From: Sneathiella aquimaris | GTDB lineage: Bacteria > Pseudomonadota > Alphaproteobacteria > Sneathiellales > Sneathiellaceae | Direction: 5' to 3' | DNA: 64,000 nucleotides | NCBI RefSeq assembly: GCF_026409565.1 | Contig: NZ_CP112881.1 | Span: forward strand, 2,217,501-2,281,500 | In this document: piece after piece, positions 39,246 through 48,017 of the stretch | How positions within the stretch are numbered: position 1 is the first letter of the stretch | How the letters are laid out: each line of letters opens with the position of its first letter | Position numbers and translations under genes: made by a program | The notes under the pieces: generated by a model | Told to the model about the DNA's origin: nothing | The model's input: only the letters and a program-made list of their open reading frames with translations | Database searches by the model: none

Positions 39246-39601
39246 TCCAGGGCTCCCTTCTTCCATTCATAAACAAATCCGATCGTCAGGATGCCCAAAA
39301 ACACCATCATCGACCAGAAGCCAAACATACCAACATCGCCCAAGGACACAGCCCATGGGAAAAGGAAGGCAACTTCCAGATCAAAAATAATGAAAAGAAT
39401 GGCAACCAGGTAAAACCGAACGTCAAACTGATTCCGCGCATCATCGAAGGGTTCAAAACCGCATTCGTAAGGAGAAAGTTTTTCCGCATCAGGATGCTGA
39501 GCCGCTACAATCATCGAAGCGATAACGATAACGGCGGACAAACCGACGGCGATTCCCAAGAAAATCAGGATCGGCAAGTATTCTAAAAGTAGTGCTTCCA
39601 T
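39236..39601 (-). CDS. nuoA: NADH-quinone oxidoreductase subunit A
   Basis: Small three-helix membrane subunit and first gene of the nuoA-N operon. With the start at ATG 39601 ([13 protein letters not shown]) it has 121 residues, the family norm; an in-frame TTG at 39628 would add nine. The conserved loop between helices 1 and 2, [17 protein letters not shown], is intact, including the Cys used as a conformational marker of complex I. Confidence 0.95.
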   Translation of the reverse strand: MEALLLEYLPILIFLGIAVGLSAVIVIASMIVAAQHPDAEKLSPYECGFEPFDDARNQFDVRFYLVAILFIIFDLEVAFLFPWAVSLGDVGMFGFWSMMVFLGILTIGFVYEWKKGALEWE

Positions 39602-39673
39602 ATCAACGACAATGACAATTTCCAGCAAATGGACGCTGGTTTACGTCACTCCCTCTAGCTCAATTTCGGGCGC

Positions 39674-39679
39674 ATTATA
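39674..39679 (-). promoter_or_regulatory. Candidate -10 of the nuo operon promoter
   Basis: A perfect TATAAT on the minus strand about 75 bp upstream of nuoA, in an otherwise empty spacer. The matching -35 region (TATTTT at 17 bp) is poor, so an activator or another site may be involved. Confidence 0.4.
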
Positions 39680-39815
39680 GTGCTGGGTTATACGGAAAAA
39701 TAGCCGCTTGGCAACATAATTTCGCCAAATTCTTTTAACGCATAAATCCAAGCATACCAATACTTGGGGCGCATTAATTATGTATTAACTATCGGAAAAT
39801 TCACAGCGGGGAAAG

Positions 39816-39892
<77 letters not shown>

Positions 39893-39905
39893 GCTGTGAG
39901 GCCGT

Positions 39906-39934
39906 GTTTTATTGAAGGAGGGCCCACCTGTCAA
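39906..39934 (-). promoter_or_regulatory. tRNA-Asp promoter
   Basis: TTGACA (39929-39934), 17 bp, TAAAAC (39906-39911) on the minus strand, with the -10 ending 13 bp before the mature 5' end. A strong stable-RNA type promoter. Confidence 0.75.
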
Positions 39935-41143
39935 GCAACATAAACAGAATAATGAAAGAAAAATTACATCGCGGTTTCTCGAAGGCGAAAATCGCAGTTT
40001 TAAAGGTGTCCAGAATAGTTTACTTTTCTGATATGGGGGCCTTCTACAAATTATATTGGTCTTCAAAAGATTTTATTTCCGTCGATATAGAAAGAAAGTC
40101 TCGATTTTTTTGAATCACACACAAATCCAATTGAATCAGTTTTCTTCAAACCCGGTTTTATGAAAAATAAGAAATCTGCAAAACAGGTCAAAATGTGATT
40201 TTTCTAATAGAATCCGAGCGTTGCTATTTAGACACACATGGTTAACGTTCCCGTTCATTTTGGCAGTCAGTAAACCCGACCCGATTCAAATTTGAAGTCA
40301 GCACTCGAAACGACCCCTGCTTTTTCGCTCCGTTTTATTTCATTCAGCAATAACCCCCCAAACACCAAACCGGATTGAGAATGACATAAACGGATCAGAT
40401 GGTCCTTATTCCGGCGCACGGTCTGACATCGACCTTTTTTATTGTAAACCTAATGACCTGGAACGACGTTCAGGCAAAATAAGGCTGCTGGGGATTACCC
40501 TCAAGGGGAGTGTATGATCACCCTATCGATTACACCGAACAGAAAATGTTGCAGACCAGATAGGACCTTTCCCAATTCCGGGATATCCGGGAAATTCGAG
40601 CCCATGACAGATAGGCCCGTACTGTAAAGCCCCATTGTTATAAAGGTGGACCTGACCAATACCGTTCTAGGTGCCCTTCACTATATCGGTGAATTCACGA
40701 ACCCAGATGCCCCGCCCTGCTCTTCACTTCACCCTTCATTGAGCATACTGGTCGAATAGCGGGATACCCACTGACGCGGCGGCCGAAGTCATGCTTACCG
40801 TTCTCATGACGTCATGCACAACAGAATATGGTCTATCGGGGTTGGGATAGGATACACTCCAACCCGGTATCCCCTGACACCAACGGGAGGCGCCAGGGCG
40901 GCGAAGATTGACTTTAAATCACAGACCACAAAGCCGCAGATCTTCAGCCACAGGGTCCAACCACAAGAGAATGCCAGCATCGCATCGTTTCAGGCGGGCG
41001 GAGCGTCCAGCTTCAAGACCGATCAATCGCTTTTATCGGCGGTGGTTTTTCGATCTTGATAGATACCTGCCACATAATAGAGGGCGGCCCCTAAAAACGG
41101 GTCCGTCTCATCTTGTCTATTGGCCGTTCTACACAACAGATCC
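39935..41143. other. 1.2 kb region without a recognised gene
   Basis: About 1.2 kb without a convincing gene on either strand. The first 300 bases are AT-rich; the rest is of normal composition but rich in stops. One short open frame (40514-40627, 37 codons) has a strong AAGGGGAG four bases before ATG, but its codons (AGA, AGG, ATA, CTA) are unlike its neighbours. Also visible are a 12-bp palindrome CATGACGTCATG (40805-40816) and two competing hairpins (GGGTTGG with CCAACCC, GGGATA with TATCCC, 40839-40873). It could hold an RNA gene or decayed coding DNA. Confidence 0.4.
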
Positions 41144-41632
41144 CTATGGAATTTGCGAACCTTTCTGCCATTCTTTCAACAGACCCGTGAGCCTCCCTCT
41201 CTGCTCTATATTTAGAGTTGAGACAAGGGATGCCTGCGTAATCAAATGATCTTCAAGCGTCGCATTGATGACAGTCAGGCCTTTTTCCGTCAAGGTCACG
41301 ACCACGCTTCGCCTGTCCCTGTCACTTCGTTGACGTCTCACCAACCCTTGCTTCTCAAGCTGGTCTATCCGGTTGGTCATCGTTCCCGAAGTGACCATCA
41401 TGCGCGCAAGCAACCCGTTAGGTGTCAGCGAATGCGGGGGCCCTTCCCTGACAAGAGTCGCAAGGACATCAAATCCTGCCTGGTTCAAGCCGTGTTTTGC
41501 AAAGGTGTTTTCCATTTGCTGAGAAACAAACTGAGAGACCCGCAACAAGCGACCAATTAATTCTGTCGGCTTGGTATCAAACTCTGGTCTTTGATCTGCC
41601 CATTGTTGTTTTATGTGATCAATATCATCCAT
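41144..41632 (-). CDS. MarR family transcriptional regulator
   Basis: A 162-residue winged-helix regulator. The wHTH lies at about residues 55-120: LLARMMVTSGTMTNRIDQLE is the recognition helix and GLVRRQRSDRDRRSVVVTLT the wing with the MarR-typical DRR. The start MDDIDHIKQQWADQ at 41632 is chosen; an upstream start would cross the operator. It is divergent from an EamA exporter, with a palindrome between them, so it probably represses both. The ligand is unknown. Confidence 0.92.
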   Translation of the reverse strand: MDDIDHIKQQWADQRPEFDTKPTELIGRLLRVSQFVSQQMENTFAKHGLNQAGFDVLATLVREGPPHSLTPNGLLARMMVTSGTMTNRIDQLEKQGLVRRQRSDRDRRSVVVTLTEKGLTVINATLEDHLITQASLVSTLNIEQRGRLTGLLKEWQKGSQIP

Positions 41633-41653
41633 TCGGTGATAGGTAGTGGCTTT

Positions 41654-41671
41654 TATCTTGATGTCAAGATA
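41654..41671. promoter_or_regulatory. Palindromic MarR-type operator
   Basis: TATCTTGA-TG-TCAAGATA, a perfect 8-bp inverted repeat with a 2-bp centre, in the 76-bp gap between the divergent marR and EamA genes. The half-site ATCTTGA resembles known MarR-family operators. On the minus strand it includes TTGACA, a likely -35 of marR, which fits autorepression. Confidence 0.75.
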
Positions 41672-41708
41672 TTCTGGTTTTTTGACATGAAAAGTTAGTG
41701 TGGACCCA

Positions 41709-42569
41709 ATGAATAAAAACAGCACTCTTCTGATTACGGCACTCGCACCTATGATCTGGGGCAGCAGCTATATTGTTTCCACACAGTTTTTAATCAATCT
41801 AAGCCCTTTGACCATTTCGTTTTTCAGGGCTGTTCCAGCCGGCCTGTTGTTGCTGTTACTTGTGCGTGAACTCCCGAAGGGTATCTGGATCCCCAGAATG
41901 TTTTTGTTAGGAGCCTTAAACTTTTCAATTTTCTGGTCCCTGCTCTTTTTCGCAGCGCACCGTCTTCCAGGAGGCGTAGCCGCAATTCTTGGCGCACTTC
42001 AACCCTTTATCGTCATTTTTGCAGCGCGGTATTTTTTAGGAAGCCCCATCAGAATATGGTCATTGGTTGCTGTATTAGCGGGGTTTATCGGAGTTGCTCT
42101 TTTGATACTAACGCCAGATGCCACACTAAACTTTTCGGGTGTCATTGCCGGAATCCTGGGATCAGTTTCAATGGCTTTGGGCACTGTTTTAAGCCGTAAG
42201 TGGCATCCGCCGGTATCCTCCCTAACGTTTACCGCTTGGCAGTTAACTGCCGGGGGCCTTTTATTGCTCCCTTTCCTTCTTCTAAATCCCTCCGAATTAA
42301 CCGAAATAACGACGAGAAATATCTGGGGATTAGCCTATCTCGGGTTGATCGGTGGGGCTATCACCTATGTCATCTGGTTGCGGGGTGTTAAACTCATTCA
42401 CCCATCAGCCGTCTCTATTTTGGGATTTCTGAGCCCCACAACAGCAACTCTTCTGGGCTGGCTTCTGTTAGAAGAAGCATTAAGCGGCATACAAATCGTA
42501 GGAATACTTACTATTCTAAGCAGCGTATTCTGGGGTCAGTATACCTTGCGGGAAAAGAGCCCCGCGTAA
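41709..42569 (+). CDS. EamA/DMT family exporter
   Basis: A 286-residue inner-membrane protein with ten predicted transmembrane helices in two EamA repeats (ITALAPMIWGSSYIVSTQFL begins the first; LSRKWHPPVSSLTFTAWQLT begins the second). Members export amino acids, metabolites or drugs; the substrate cannot be told. The start is taken at ATG 41709, while a GTG nine bases earlier is in frame. It is paired with the divergent MarR regulator and ends at a bidirectional terminator. Confidence 0.9.
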   Translation: MNKNSTLLITALAPMIWGSSYIVSTQFLINLSPLTISFFRAVPAGLLLLLLVRELPKGIWIPRMFLLGALNFSIFWSLLFFAAHRLPGGVAAILGALQPFIVIFAARYFLGSPIRIWSLVAVLAGFIGVALLILTPDATLNFSGVIAGILGSVSMALGTVLSRKWHPPVSSLTFTAWQLTAGGLLLLPFLLLNPSELTEITTRNIWGLAYLGLIGGAITYVIWLRGVKLIHPSAVSILGFLSPTTATLLGWLLLEEALSGIQIVGILTILSSVFWGQYTLREKSPA

Positions 42570-42619
42570 AGGAACACTCGGTGCGATGAACCTTCATCCA
42601 TGATGGGAGCCGTAGAATC

Positions 42620-42649
42620 AAAAAGGCCCGCAAAGAGCGGGCCTTTTTT
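42620..42649. terminator. Bidirectional terminator after the EamA gene and tRNA-Val
   Basis: GGCCCGC, loop AAAGA, GCGGGCC, with six T on the plus side and five A before the stem, so it works in both directions. It serves the EamA gene (plus) and tRNA-Val (minus), which converge here. Confidence 0.9.
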
Positions 42650-42656
42650 GAAAGAA

Positions 42657-42733
42657 TGGTGGGTGATGAGAGATTCGAACTCCCGACCCCCTCGGTGTAA
42701 ACGAGGTGCTCTAACCAGCTGAGCTAATCACCC
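42657..42733 (-). tRNA. tRNA-Val (TAC)
   Basis: A 77-base cloverleaf on the minus strand. The acceptor GGGTGAT pairs with ATCACCC, the discriminator is A, and CCA is encoded. The anticodon stem CCTCG/CGAGG encloses TTTACAC, anticodon TAC. T8 and the TAGCTCAG D-arm are present. Confidence 0.96.
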
Positions 42734-42783
42734 ATCGTACGGTGCGAGGCAGTGTATAACAGGCCCGAAACACAAAGGGAAGA

Positions 42784-42823
42784 TAAAAAAAGAGGCCAGC
42801 ACCATTTTTTTTGGTCTGGCCTC
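42784..42823 (-). terminator. Terminator after HU gene
   Basis: GAGGCCAG and CTGGCCTC form an 8-bp stem, extended by ACC/GGT inside, followed on the minus strand by a run of seven T. It lies 26 bp after the HU stop and upstream of tRNA-Val. Confidence 0.88.
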
Positions 42824-42848
42824 ATTTTATCGGAAAAAACGGGAGTTT

Positions 42849-43124
42849 TTAGCCGTTTACAGAGTCTTTCAGAGCTTTACCAGCTTTGAATTTTGGCTGC
42901 TTTGACGCAGCGATCTGGATAGTTTCGCCTGTACGTGGGTTACGACCCTCGGAAGCTTTACGTTCAGCAACGCTGAATGTACCAAAGCCAACCAGACGAA
43001 CGTCATCCCCTGATGCCAGAGCTTTTGTTACTGCTTCCAGTACAGCGTCAACACCTTTACCTGCATCCGCTTTACCAAGACCAGAAATTTCAGCCACCGC
43101 GGCAACGAGATCGTTCTTATTCAC
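42849..43124 (-). CDS. hup: DNA-binding protein HU
   Basis: Nucleoid protein that bends DNA; 91 residues, a single HU/IHF domain. MNKNDLVAAVAEISGL begins the dimerisation helices, and FGTFSVAERKASEGRNPRTGE is the beta-arm signature with its Pro. It is HU-type rather than IHF by sequence. The start is GTG at 43124 with AAGGGGG six bases upstream. The position next to lon is common in proteobacteria. Confidence 0.96.
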   Translation of the reverse strand: MNKNDLVAAVAEISGLGKADAGKGVDAVLEAVTKALASGDDVRLVGFGTFSVAERKASEGRNPRTGETIQIAASKQPKFKAGKALKDSVNG

Positions 43125-43189
43125 TATAAGCCCCCTTTAGTTTTAATGACGTTTTTTACGTCGCATGTATTCCAACAAAAGACCGATGA

Positions 43190-43218
43190 ATACTAGAGCG
43201 CACATTCCATTCGGTCAA
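43190..43218 (-). promoter_or_regulatory. HU gene promoter
   Basis: TTGACC (43213-43218), 17 bp, TAGTAT (43190-43195) on the minus strand. The leader of about 60 bases contains a GACGT-T5-ACGTC hairpin (plus-strand reading) just before the ribosome-binding site. Confidence 0.7.
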
Positions 43219-43276
43219 AGGGAAAATGAAAGATATCCCCAGCTTTTCTGCGCATTTCAGAGAATTTTATTAAAAC

Positions 43277-45688
43277 TTAGTGCGTTGTCAGGCCGTCTGT
43301 TCCTTTTTGTGCAGATGCAGCACTGGCCAGCTCCTGAGCAAGACGCTCTTCGCTCCAATTAAGAGGCTCTAACGGCTTAGTCAAAGCGACTTTTAACACC
43401 TCACTAACGTCAGATACCGGAATAATTTCCAACCCTTCTTTTACGTTATCGGGAATCTCTGCCAGATCTTTCTCATTATCATGAGGAATAAGAACTGTTT
43501 TGATACCGCCGCGTAACGCTGCAAGCAGTTTTTCTTTCAAACCACCGATCGGAAGAACACGGCCCCGAAGAGTAACTTCGCCCGTCATCGCCACGTCTTT
43601 ATGTACAGGAATATCTGTTAGCACAGAGATGATGGAGGTAACCATCGCGATACCGGCAGACGGTCCATCTTTGGGGGTTGCCCCTTCAGGAACGTGAACA
43701 TGGAAATCGTGTTTGTCGAAATCTGTTGGCTTAACACCCATTTCAAGACAACGAGATTGCACGAAGCTTTTCGCTGCCTGAACAGATTCCTGCATTACAT
43801 CGCCAAGCTTACCCGTGATTTGCATCCGGCCTTTACCATAAAGCTTTACCGCTTCAATTGTCAGCAATTCGCCGCCAACTTCTGTCCAGGCAAGTCCTGT
43901 TACCAGACCAACGCGATCTTCTTCTTCGATTTCACCGAACCGATGACGACGAACGCCAGCATAGGTTTCAAGATTTTCCGGTGTAACCGTGATGGATTTG
44001 GTTCCATCGGTGATGATCTCTTTAACGGCCTTACGCGCCAGTTTCGCAATTTCACGCTCCAAATTACGAACGCCCGCTTCACGGCAATAATAGCGGATCA
44101 AATCCCGAACGGCTTCATCCGTCAGCGTCCATTCACCTTCTTTCAGGCCATGGTTCTTACGTTGTTTCTTGATCAGATGGCGTTTTGCAATCTCTACTTT
44201 TTCATCTTCCGTGTAACCGGACAGATTGATAATTTCCATACGGTCGCGAAGCGGTCCGGGCATGTTCAGCGAATTTGCGGTGCAAATGAACATAACTTCT
44301 GACAGATCGTACTCAACTTCGAGATAATGATCTGCGAAATGTGTGTTCTGCTCCGGATCGAGAACTTCCAGCAATGCAGAAGATGGATCGCCGCGGAAAT
44401 CATTCCCCAACTTATCGATCTCATCAAACAGGAAAAGTGGATTTATCGACTTTGCCTTCTTCATGGACTGGACGACTTTACCTGGCATAGAGCCAATATA
44501 AGTCCGTCGATGACCGCGGATCTCCGCTTCATCCCGCACACCGCCCAAGGCAACACGCACGAAATTACGTCCTGTCGCCTTCGCAACAGATTGCCCCAAT
44601 GAGGTTTTACCAACACCGGGAGGGCCAACAAGGCAAAGAATGGAACCTTGAATTTTACGAACCCGCTGCTGAACAGCAAGATATTCCAAAATCCGTTCTT
44701 TTACTTTTTCCAGGCCATAATGGTCGTCATTCAGGATTTTCTCTGCAAGCGCAAGATCCTTTTTAACACGGGTTCTTTTGCCCCACGGAATTCCCAGAAT
44801 CCAATCCAGATAATTACGAACAACCGTAGCCTCGGCTGACATAGGGCTCATGCTCCGCAGCTTTTTCATTTCCTGCTGACACTTCTCACTCGCCTCTTTT
44901 GTCAGTTTGGTTTTACTGATTTTTTCTTCAAGTTCAGACAGCTCATCCCGGCCATCTTCGCCTTCGCCCAGCTCCTTTTGAATGGCTTTCATTTGCTCAT
45001 TCAAATAATACTCGCGCTGAGTTTTTTCCATCTGCCGTTTTACACGGCTGCGGATTTTCTTTTCTACCTGAAGAACACCGATTTCGTCTTCCATCAAACT
45101 ATAGACACGCTCCAAGCGCTCAGAAGTTCCTTCAATTTCAAGGAGTTCCTGCTTCTCAGAAATTTTCAGCGCCATGTGGGACGCCATTGTATCAGCAAGT
45201 TTAGACGGGTCATCGATCTGATTTAGAGAAACCAGGACCTCTGGCGGGATCTTTCGGTTTAATTTCACATATTGCTCAAACTGAGCAATAACGGAACGAG
45301 CCAATGCTTCCAGTTCCGCGGATTCATTTTCTTTATCGTCGATAACTTCCGCATGCGCCTGAAAGAATTCTTCGTTCTCTGTAAAGTGATGAATACGAGC
45401 GCGTTCGACACCTTCGACAAGAACCTTCACTGTTCCATCCGGCAATTTCAACAATTGCAGAACGGAAGCAATGGTTCCGACGCGGTGAATATCATCTTCG
45501 CCCGGATCATCCTGATTGGCATTTTTCTGCGCGACAAGAAGGATCTGTTTGTCATCCTTCATCACGTCTTCCAGAGCCCGAACAGATTTATCGCGGCCTA
45601 CAAAAAGCGGAACAATCATGTGAGGAAACACCACGATGTCCCGAAGAGGCAGCACTGGAAAAGATTGAGTATGAGGTGTGTCGATCAT
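43277..45688 (-). CDS. lon: ATP-dependent protease Lon
   Basis: Cytoplasmic AAA+ protease for misfolded and regulatory proteins. Of 803 residues, the N-terminal substrate domain (FPVLPLRDIVVFPHMIVPLF) covers about 1-300. The AAA+ module has Walker A GPPGVGKTSLGQS and Walker B LFLFDEIDKLG. The protease domain has the Ser-Lys dyad in PKDGPSAGIAM and GGLKEKLLAALRGG. The start at 45688 has AAGG seven bases upstream. clpX lies upstream behind a terminator, so lon has its own promoter. Confidence 0.97.
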   Translation of the reverse strand: MIDTPHTQSFPVLPLRDIVVFPHMIVPLFVGRDKSVRALEDVMKDDKQILLVAQKNANQDDPGEDDIHRVGTIASVLQLLKLPDGTVKVLVEGVERARIHHFTENEEFFQAHAEVIDDKENESAELEALARSVIAQFEQYVKLNRKIPPEVLVSLNQIDDPSKLADTMASHMALKISEKQELLEIEGTSERLERVYSLMEDEIGVLQVEKKIRSRVKRQMEKTQREYYLNEQMKAIQKELGEGEDGRDELSELEEKISKTKLTKEASEKCQQEMKKLRSMSPMSAEATVVRNYLDWILGIPWGKRTRVKKDLALAEKILNDDHYGLEKVKERILEYLAVQQRVRKIQGSILCLVGPPGVGKTSLGQSVAKATGRNFVRVALGGVRDEAEIRGHRRTYIGSMPGKVVQSMKKAKSINPLFLFDEIDKLGNDFRGDPSSALLEVLDPEQNTHFADHYLEVEYDLSEVMFICTANSLNMPGPLRDRMEIINLSGYTEDEKVEIAKRHLIKKQRKNHGLKEGEWTLTDEAVRDLIRYYCREAGVRNLEREIAKLARKAVKEIITDGTKSITVTPENLETYAGVRRHRFGEIEEEDRVGLVTGLAWTEVGGELLTIEAVKLYGKGRMQITGKLGDVMQESVQAAKSFVQSRCLEMGVKPTDFDKHDFHVHVPEGATPKDGPSAGIAMVTSIISVLTDIPVHKDVAMTGEVTLRGRVLPIGGLKEKLLAALRGGIKTVLIPHDNEKDLAEIPDNVKEGLEIIPVSDVSEVLKVALTKPLEPLNWSEERLAQELASAASAQKGTDGLTTH

Positions 45689-45754
45689 TATGTTGCCTTA
45701 AAAGACACCATCGCCATTCTTTGCAAATGGGCAAATGATGGTCGTCCGAAGTGG

Positions 45755-45789
45755 AAAAATTGACTAAGGGACAGGAACGCCCCTTAGTC
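45755..45789 (-). terminator. Terminator after clpX
   Basis: A perfect 9-bp stem GACTAAGGG/CCCTTAGTC with a 10-base loop, followed by AATTTTT on the minus strand. It starts 9 bp after the clpX stop and separates clpX from lon. Confidence 0.88.
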
Positions 45790-45797
45790 GAAAATAG

Positions 45798-47063
45798 TTA
45801 AGCACTACTGGTTGCGTCTTGCTTCTCAGCATAGATATAGAGCGGCTGTCCTGTTCCTTCAACAACATCACCACTAATCACGATCTCTTCGACGCCTTCC
45901 AGTGTTGGAAGATCATACATTGGATCTAGCAGGATATTTTCAAGGATTGAACGAAGTCCACGGGCACCAGTTTTACGTTCGATCGCTTTCTTCGAAATCG
46001 CGGACAAAGCATCTTCGCTAAATGTCAGCTTAACATCTCCCATTTCAAAAAGGCGTTGATACTGTTTTACAAGCGCATTTTTGGGAGTTGTCAAAATTTC
46101 TACGAGCGCGTCTTCGTCAAGATCTTCAAGCGTCGCAAGAACTGGCAAACGACCAACAAATTCCGGGATCATTCCAAATTTTGTCAAATCGTCAGGCTCA
46201 ACGCCTTTTAGCAATTCACCAACATTGTGATCTTCTTCGCCGCGCACATCGGCGCCGAAACCAATAGACGTGTCTTTTCCGCGCGATCCGATAATTTTAT
46301 CAAGACCGGCAAACGCACCACCACAGATAAACAGAATATTGGTTGTATCGACCTGCAGGAATTCCTGCTGAGGATGTTTACGGCCGCCTTGCGGTGGAAC
46401 AGATGCAACTGTTCCTTCCATAATTTTCAACAAAGCCTGCTGTACGCCTTCACCGGACACATCCCGTGTTATGGACGGATTGTCTGATTTACGACTGATC
46501 TTGTCGACCTCATCGATATAGACGATACCCCGTTGAGCCCGTTCAACATTGTAATCCGCTGACTGCAACAGTTTCAGGATGATGTTTTCAACATCCTCAC
46601 CCACGTAACCAGCTTCGGTCAGGGTCGTTGCATCTGCCATCGTAAAGGGTACATCCAGTATCCGCGCCAATGTTTGCGCCAGAAGTGTTTTACCACACCC
46701 GGTTGGCCCTACCAGCAGGATATTGGATTTCGCCAGTTCGACATCATCCGACTTAGCACTATGGTGCAAGCGTTTGTAATGATTATGAACTGCAACCGAC
46801 AAAACCTTCTTCGCATGCTTCTGACCAATAACATAGTCGTTCAGCACTTCACTGATTTCAACGGGAGTCGGTACACCATCACTAGACTTAACCAGGGTAC
46901 TTTTATGCTCTTCGTGAATGATATCTTTGCAGAGTTCAACGCACTCATCACAAATGAATACGGTAGGCCCTGCTATCAGTTTGCGCACTTCATGCTGGCT
47001 CTTGCCACAGAAGGAACAATACAGGGTATTATTTTTCGAATCTCCGCCACTCGTTTTGCTCAT
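45798..47063 (-). CDS. clpX: ATP-dependent Clp protease ATP-binding subunit ClpX
   Basis: AAA+ unfoldase that feeds ClpP. The 421 residues start with the C4 zinc domain ([19 protein letters not shown] and CDECVELC). They contain Walker [14 protein letters not shown], Walker [11 protein letters not shown], the pore-loop region and the sensor [13 protein letters not shown]. The ATG at 47063 has GGAG five bases upstream, better than the in-frame start at 47069. It lies 221 bp after clpP with two hairpins in the spacer, so it may have a separate promoter. Confidence 0.97.
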   Translation of the reverse strand: MSKTSGGDSKNNTLYCSFCGKSQHEVRKLIAGPTVFICDECVELCKDIIHEEHKSTLVKSSDGVPTPVEISEVLNDYVIGQKHAKKVLSVAVHNHYKRLHHSAKSDDVELAKSNILLVGPTGCGKTLLAQTLARILDVPFTMADATTLTEAGYVGEDVENIILKLLQSADYNVERAQRGIVYIDEVDKISRKSDNPSITRDVSGEGVQQALLKIMEGTVASVPPQGGRKHPQQEFLQVDTTNILFICGGAFAGLDKIIGSRGKDTSIGFGADVRGEEDHNVGELLKGVEPDDLTKFGMIPEFVGRLPVLATLEDLDEDALVEILTTPKNALVKQYQRLFEMGDVKLTFSEDALSAISKKAIERKTGARGLRSILENILLDPMYDLPTLEGVEEIVISGDVVEGTGQPLYIYAEKQDATSSA

Positions 47064-47121
47064 AGGCACTCCAATTATTCTTTGGGCAGTTCCATATTAG
47101 CCGCCGACCAGACAGTGGACA

Positions 47122-47142
47122 ACAAGAATGTGTAATTCTTGT
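47122..47142. repeat. Inverted repeat in clpX leader
   Basis: ACAAGAAT, 5-base loop GTGTA, ATTCTTGT: a perfect 8-bp inverted repeat about 60 bp upstream of clpX. No T-run follows in either direction. It may be a leader structure or a protein-binding palindrome. Confidence 0.5.
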
Positions 47143-47178
47143 CACGAAGTACTGAAAATGACGACTTCCTTGCCCATA

Positions 47179-47204
47179 GAGGCCATCATATTACAGACGG
47201 CCTC
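47179..47204. repeat. Inverted repeat between clpP and clpX
   Basis: GAGGCCATC and GACGGCCTC, 9 bp with one G-T pair and an 8-base loop, 80 bp after the clpP stop. There is no T-run, so it is at most a weak terminator or processing hairpin. Confidence 0.45.
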
Positions 47205-47284
47205 AACATTTCGTTAACATCTAGATAATATCGGCCCTTGAAAGGCACAAGCTCACAAAAATAAAATAATGTGTGAAGCAACAA

Positions 47285-47923
47285 TTATGATGATGTATCA
47301 GTCGCGAGAGAATCCGGGCGCTTGGAAACCACCTCATCGATCAAACCAAAATCTTTGGCTTCGTCGGCGGTCATAAAGTTATCACGCTCCATCGCATTTT
47401 CGATAACGTCCAAGGCTTGGCCTGTGTGATGAACATAAAGGTCATTCAGGCGGGCCCGGACTTTAAGAATTTCCCGAGCCTGAATTTCAATATCGGTCGC
47501 CTGCCCTTGTGCACCGCCTGAAGGCTGGTGAATCATGACACGGGCGTTCGGCAGCGCATACCGCTGGCCCTTTGTGCCTGCTGTCAGCAGGAAAGAGCCC
47601 ATTGAAGCGGCCTGACCAATACAAACCGTTGCAATATCAGGTTTGATATATTGCATGGTGTCATACATCGCCAAACCAGAGGTAACGACACCCCCCGGTG
47701 AGTTGATATACATCGAAATCGGTTTGTTTGGATTTTCCGCTTCAAGGAAAAGGAGCTGCGCGGTGATCAGGCTTGCCATGCCATCATGAACTTGCCCGGT
47801 GATAAAGATAATTCTCTCTTTCAACAGACGTGAGAAAATATCATATGCCCGCTCTCCCCTTGCGGATTGCTCCACAACCATCGGGACCAGAGTGTTCATA
47901 TAAGTATCAATCACATCGACCAT
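47285..47923 (-). CDS. clpP: ATP-dependent Clp protease proteolytic subunit
   Basis: Serine protease forming the 14-mer chamber. The 212 residues show the catalytic Ser in [16 protein letters not shown], the His in [15 protein letters not shown] and the Asp in [18 protein letters not shown]-terminal [19 protein letters not shown] is normal. I start it at ATG 47923; the preceding GTG (47926) is possible. It lies between tig and clpX, the classic tig-clpP-clpX-lon order. Confidence 0.97.
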   Translation of the reverse strand: MVDVIDTYMNTLVPMVVEQSARGERAYDIFSRLLKERIIFITGQVHDGMASLITAQLLFLEAENPNKPISMYINSPGGVVTSGLAMYDTMQYIKPDIATVCIGQAASMGSFLLTAGTKGQRYALPNARVMIHQPSGGAQGQATDIEIQAREILKVRARLNDLYVHHTGQALDVIENAMERDNFMTADEAKDFGLIDEVVSKRPDSLATDTSS

Positions 47924-47989
47924 CACGCATCTTCCTCAAAATAATAAGTGGTTATTTCAATTTGCATATCGTTTCAGAAATTACCACCC

Positions 47990-48017
47990 AAAATCCGAAA
48001 TTTATTTTTCGGATTTT
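47990..48017 (-). terminator. Hairpin overlapping the tig stop codon
   Basis: AAAATCCGAAA and TTTCGGATTTT form an 11-bp AT-rich stem around the last codons and stop of tig, ending in TTTTGGG. As a terminator it would be weak, allowing partial read-through to clpP. Confidence 0.5.

Noticed and set aside
40648-40657. GGACCTGACC, similar to part of the SRP RNA apical loop (minus strand GGTCAGGTCC)
   Set aside because: The essential GGAAGGAAGCAGCC continuation is missing and no long hairpin surrounds it.
40814-41249. Overlapping plus-strand frames in the region after tRNA-Asp
   Set aside because: No ribosome-binding site, no domain, and the second runs into the 3' end of the marR gene; the products look random.
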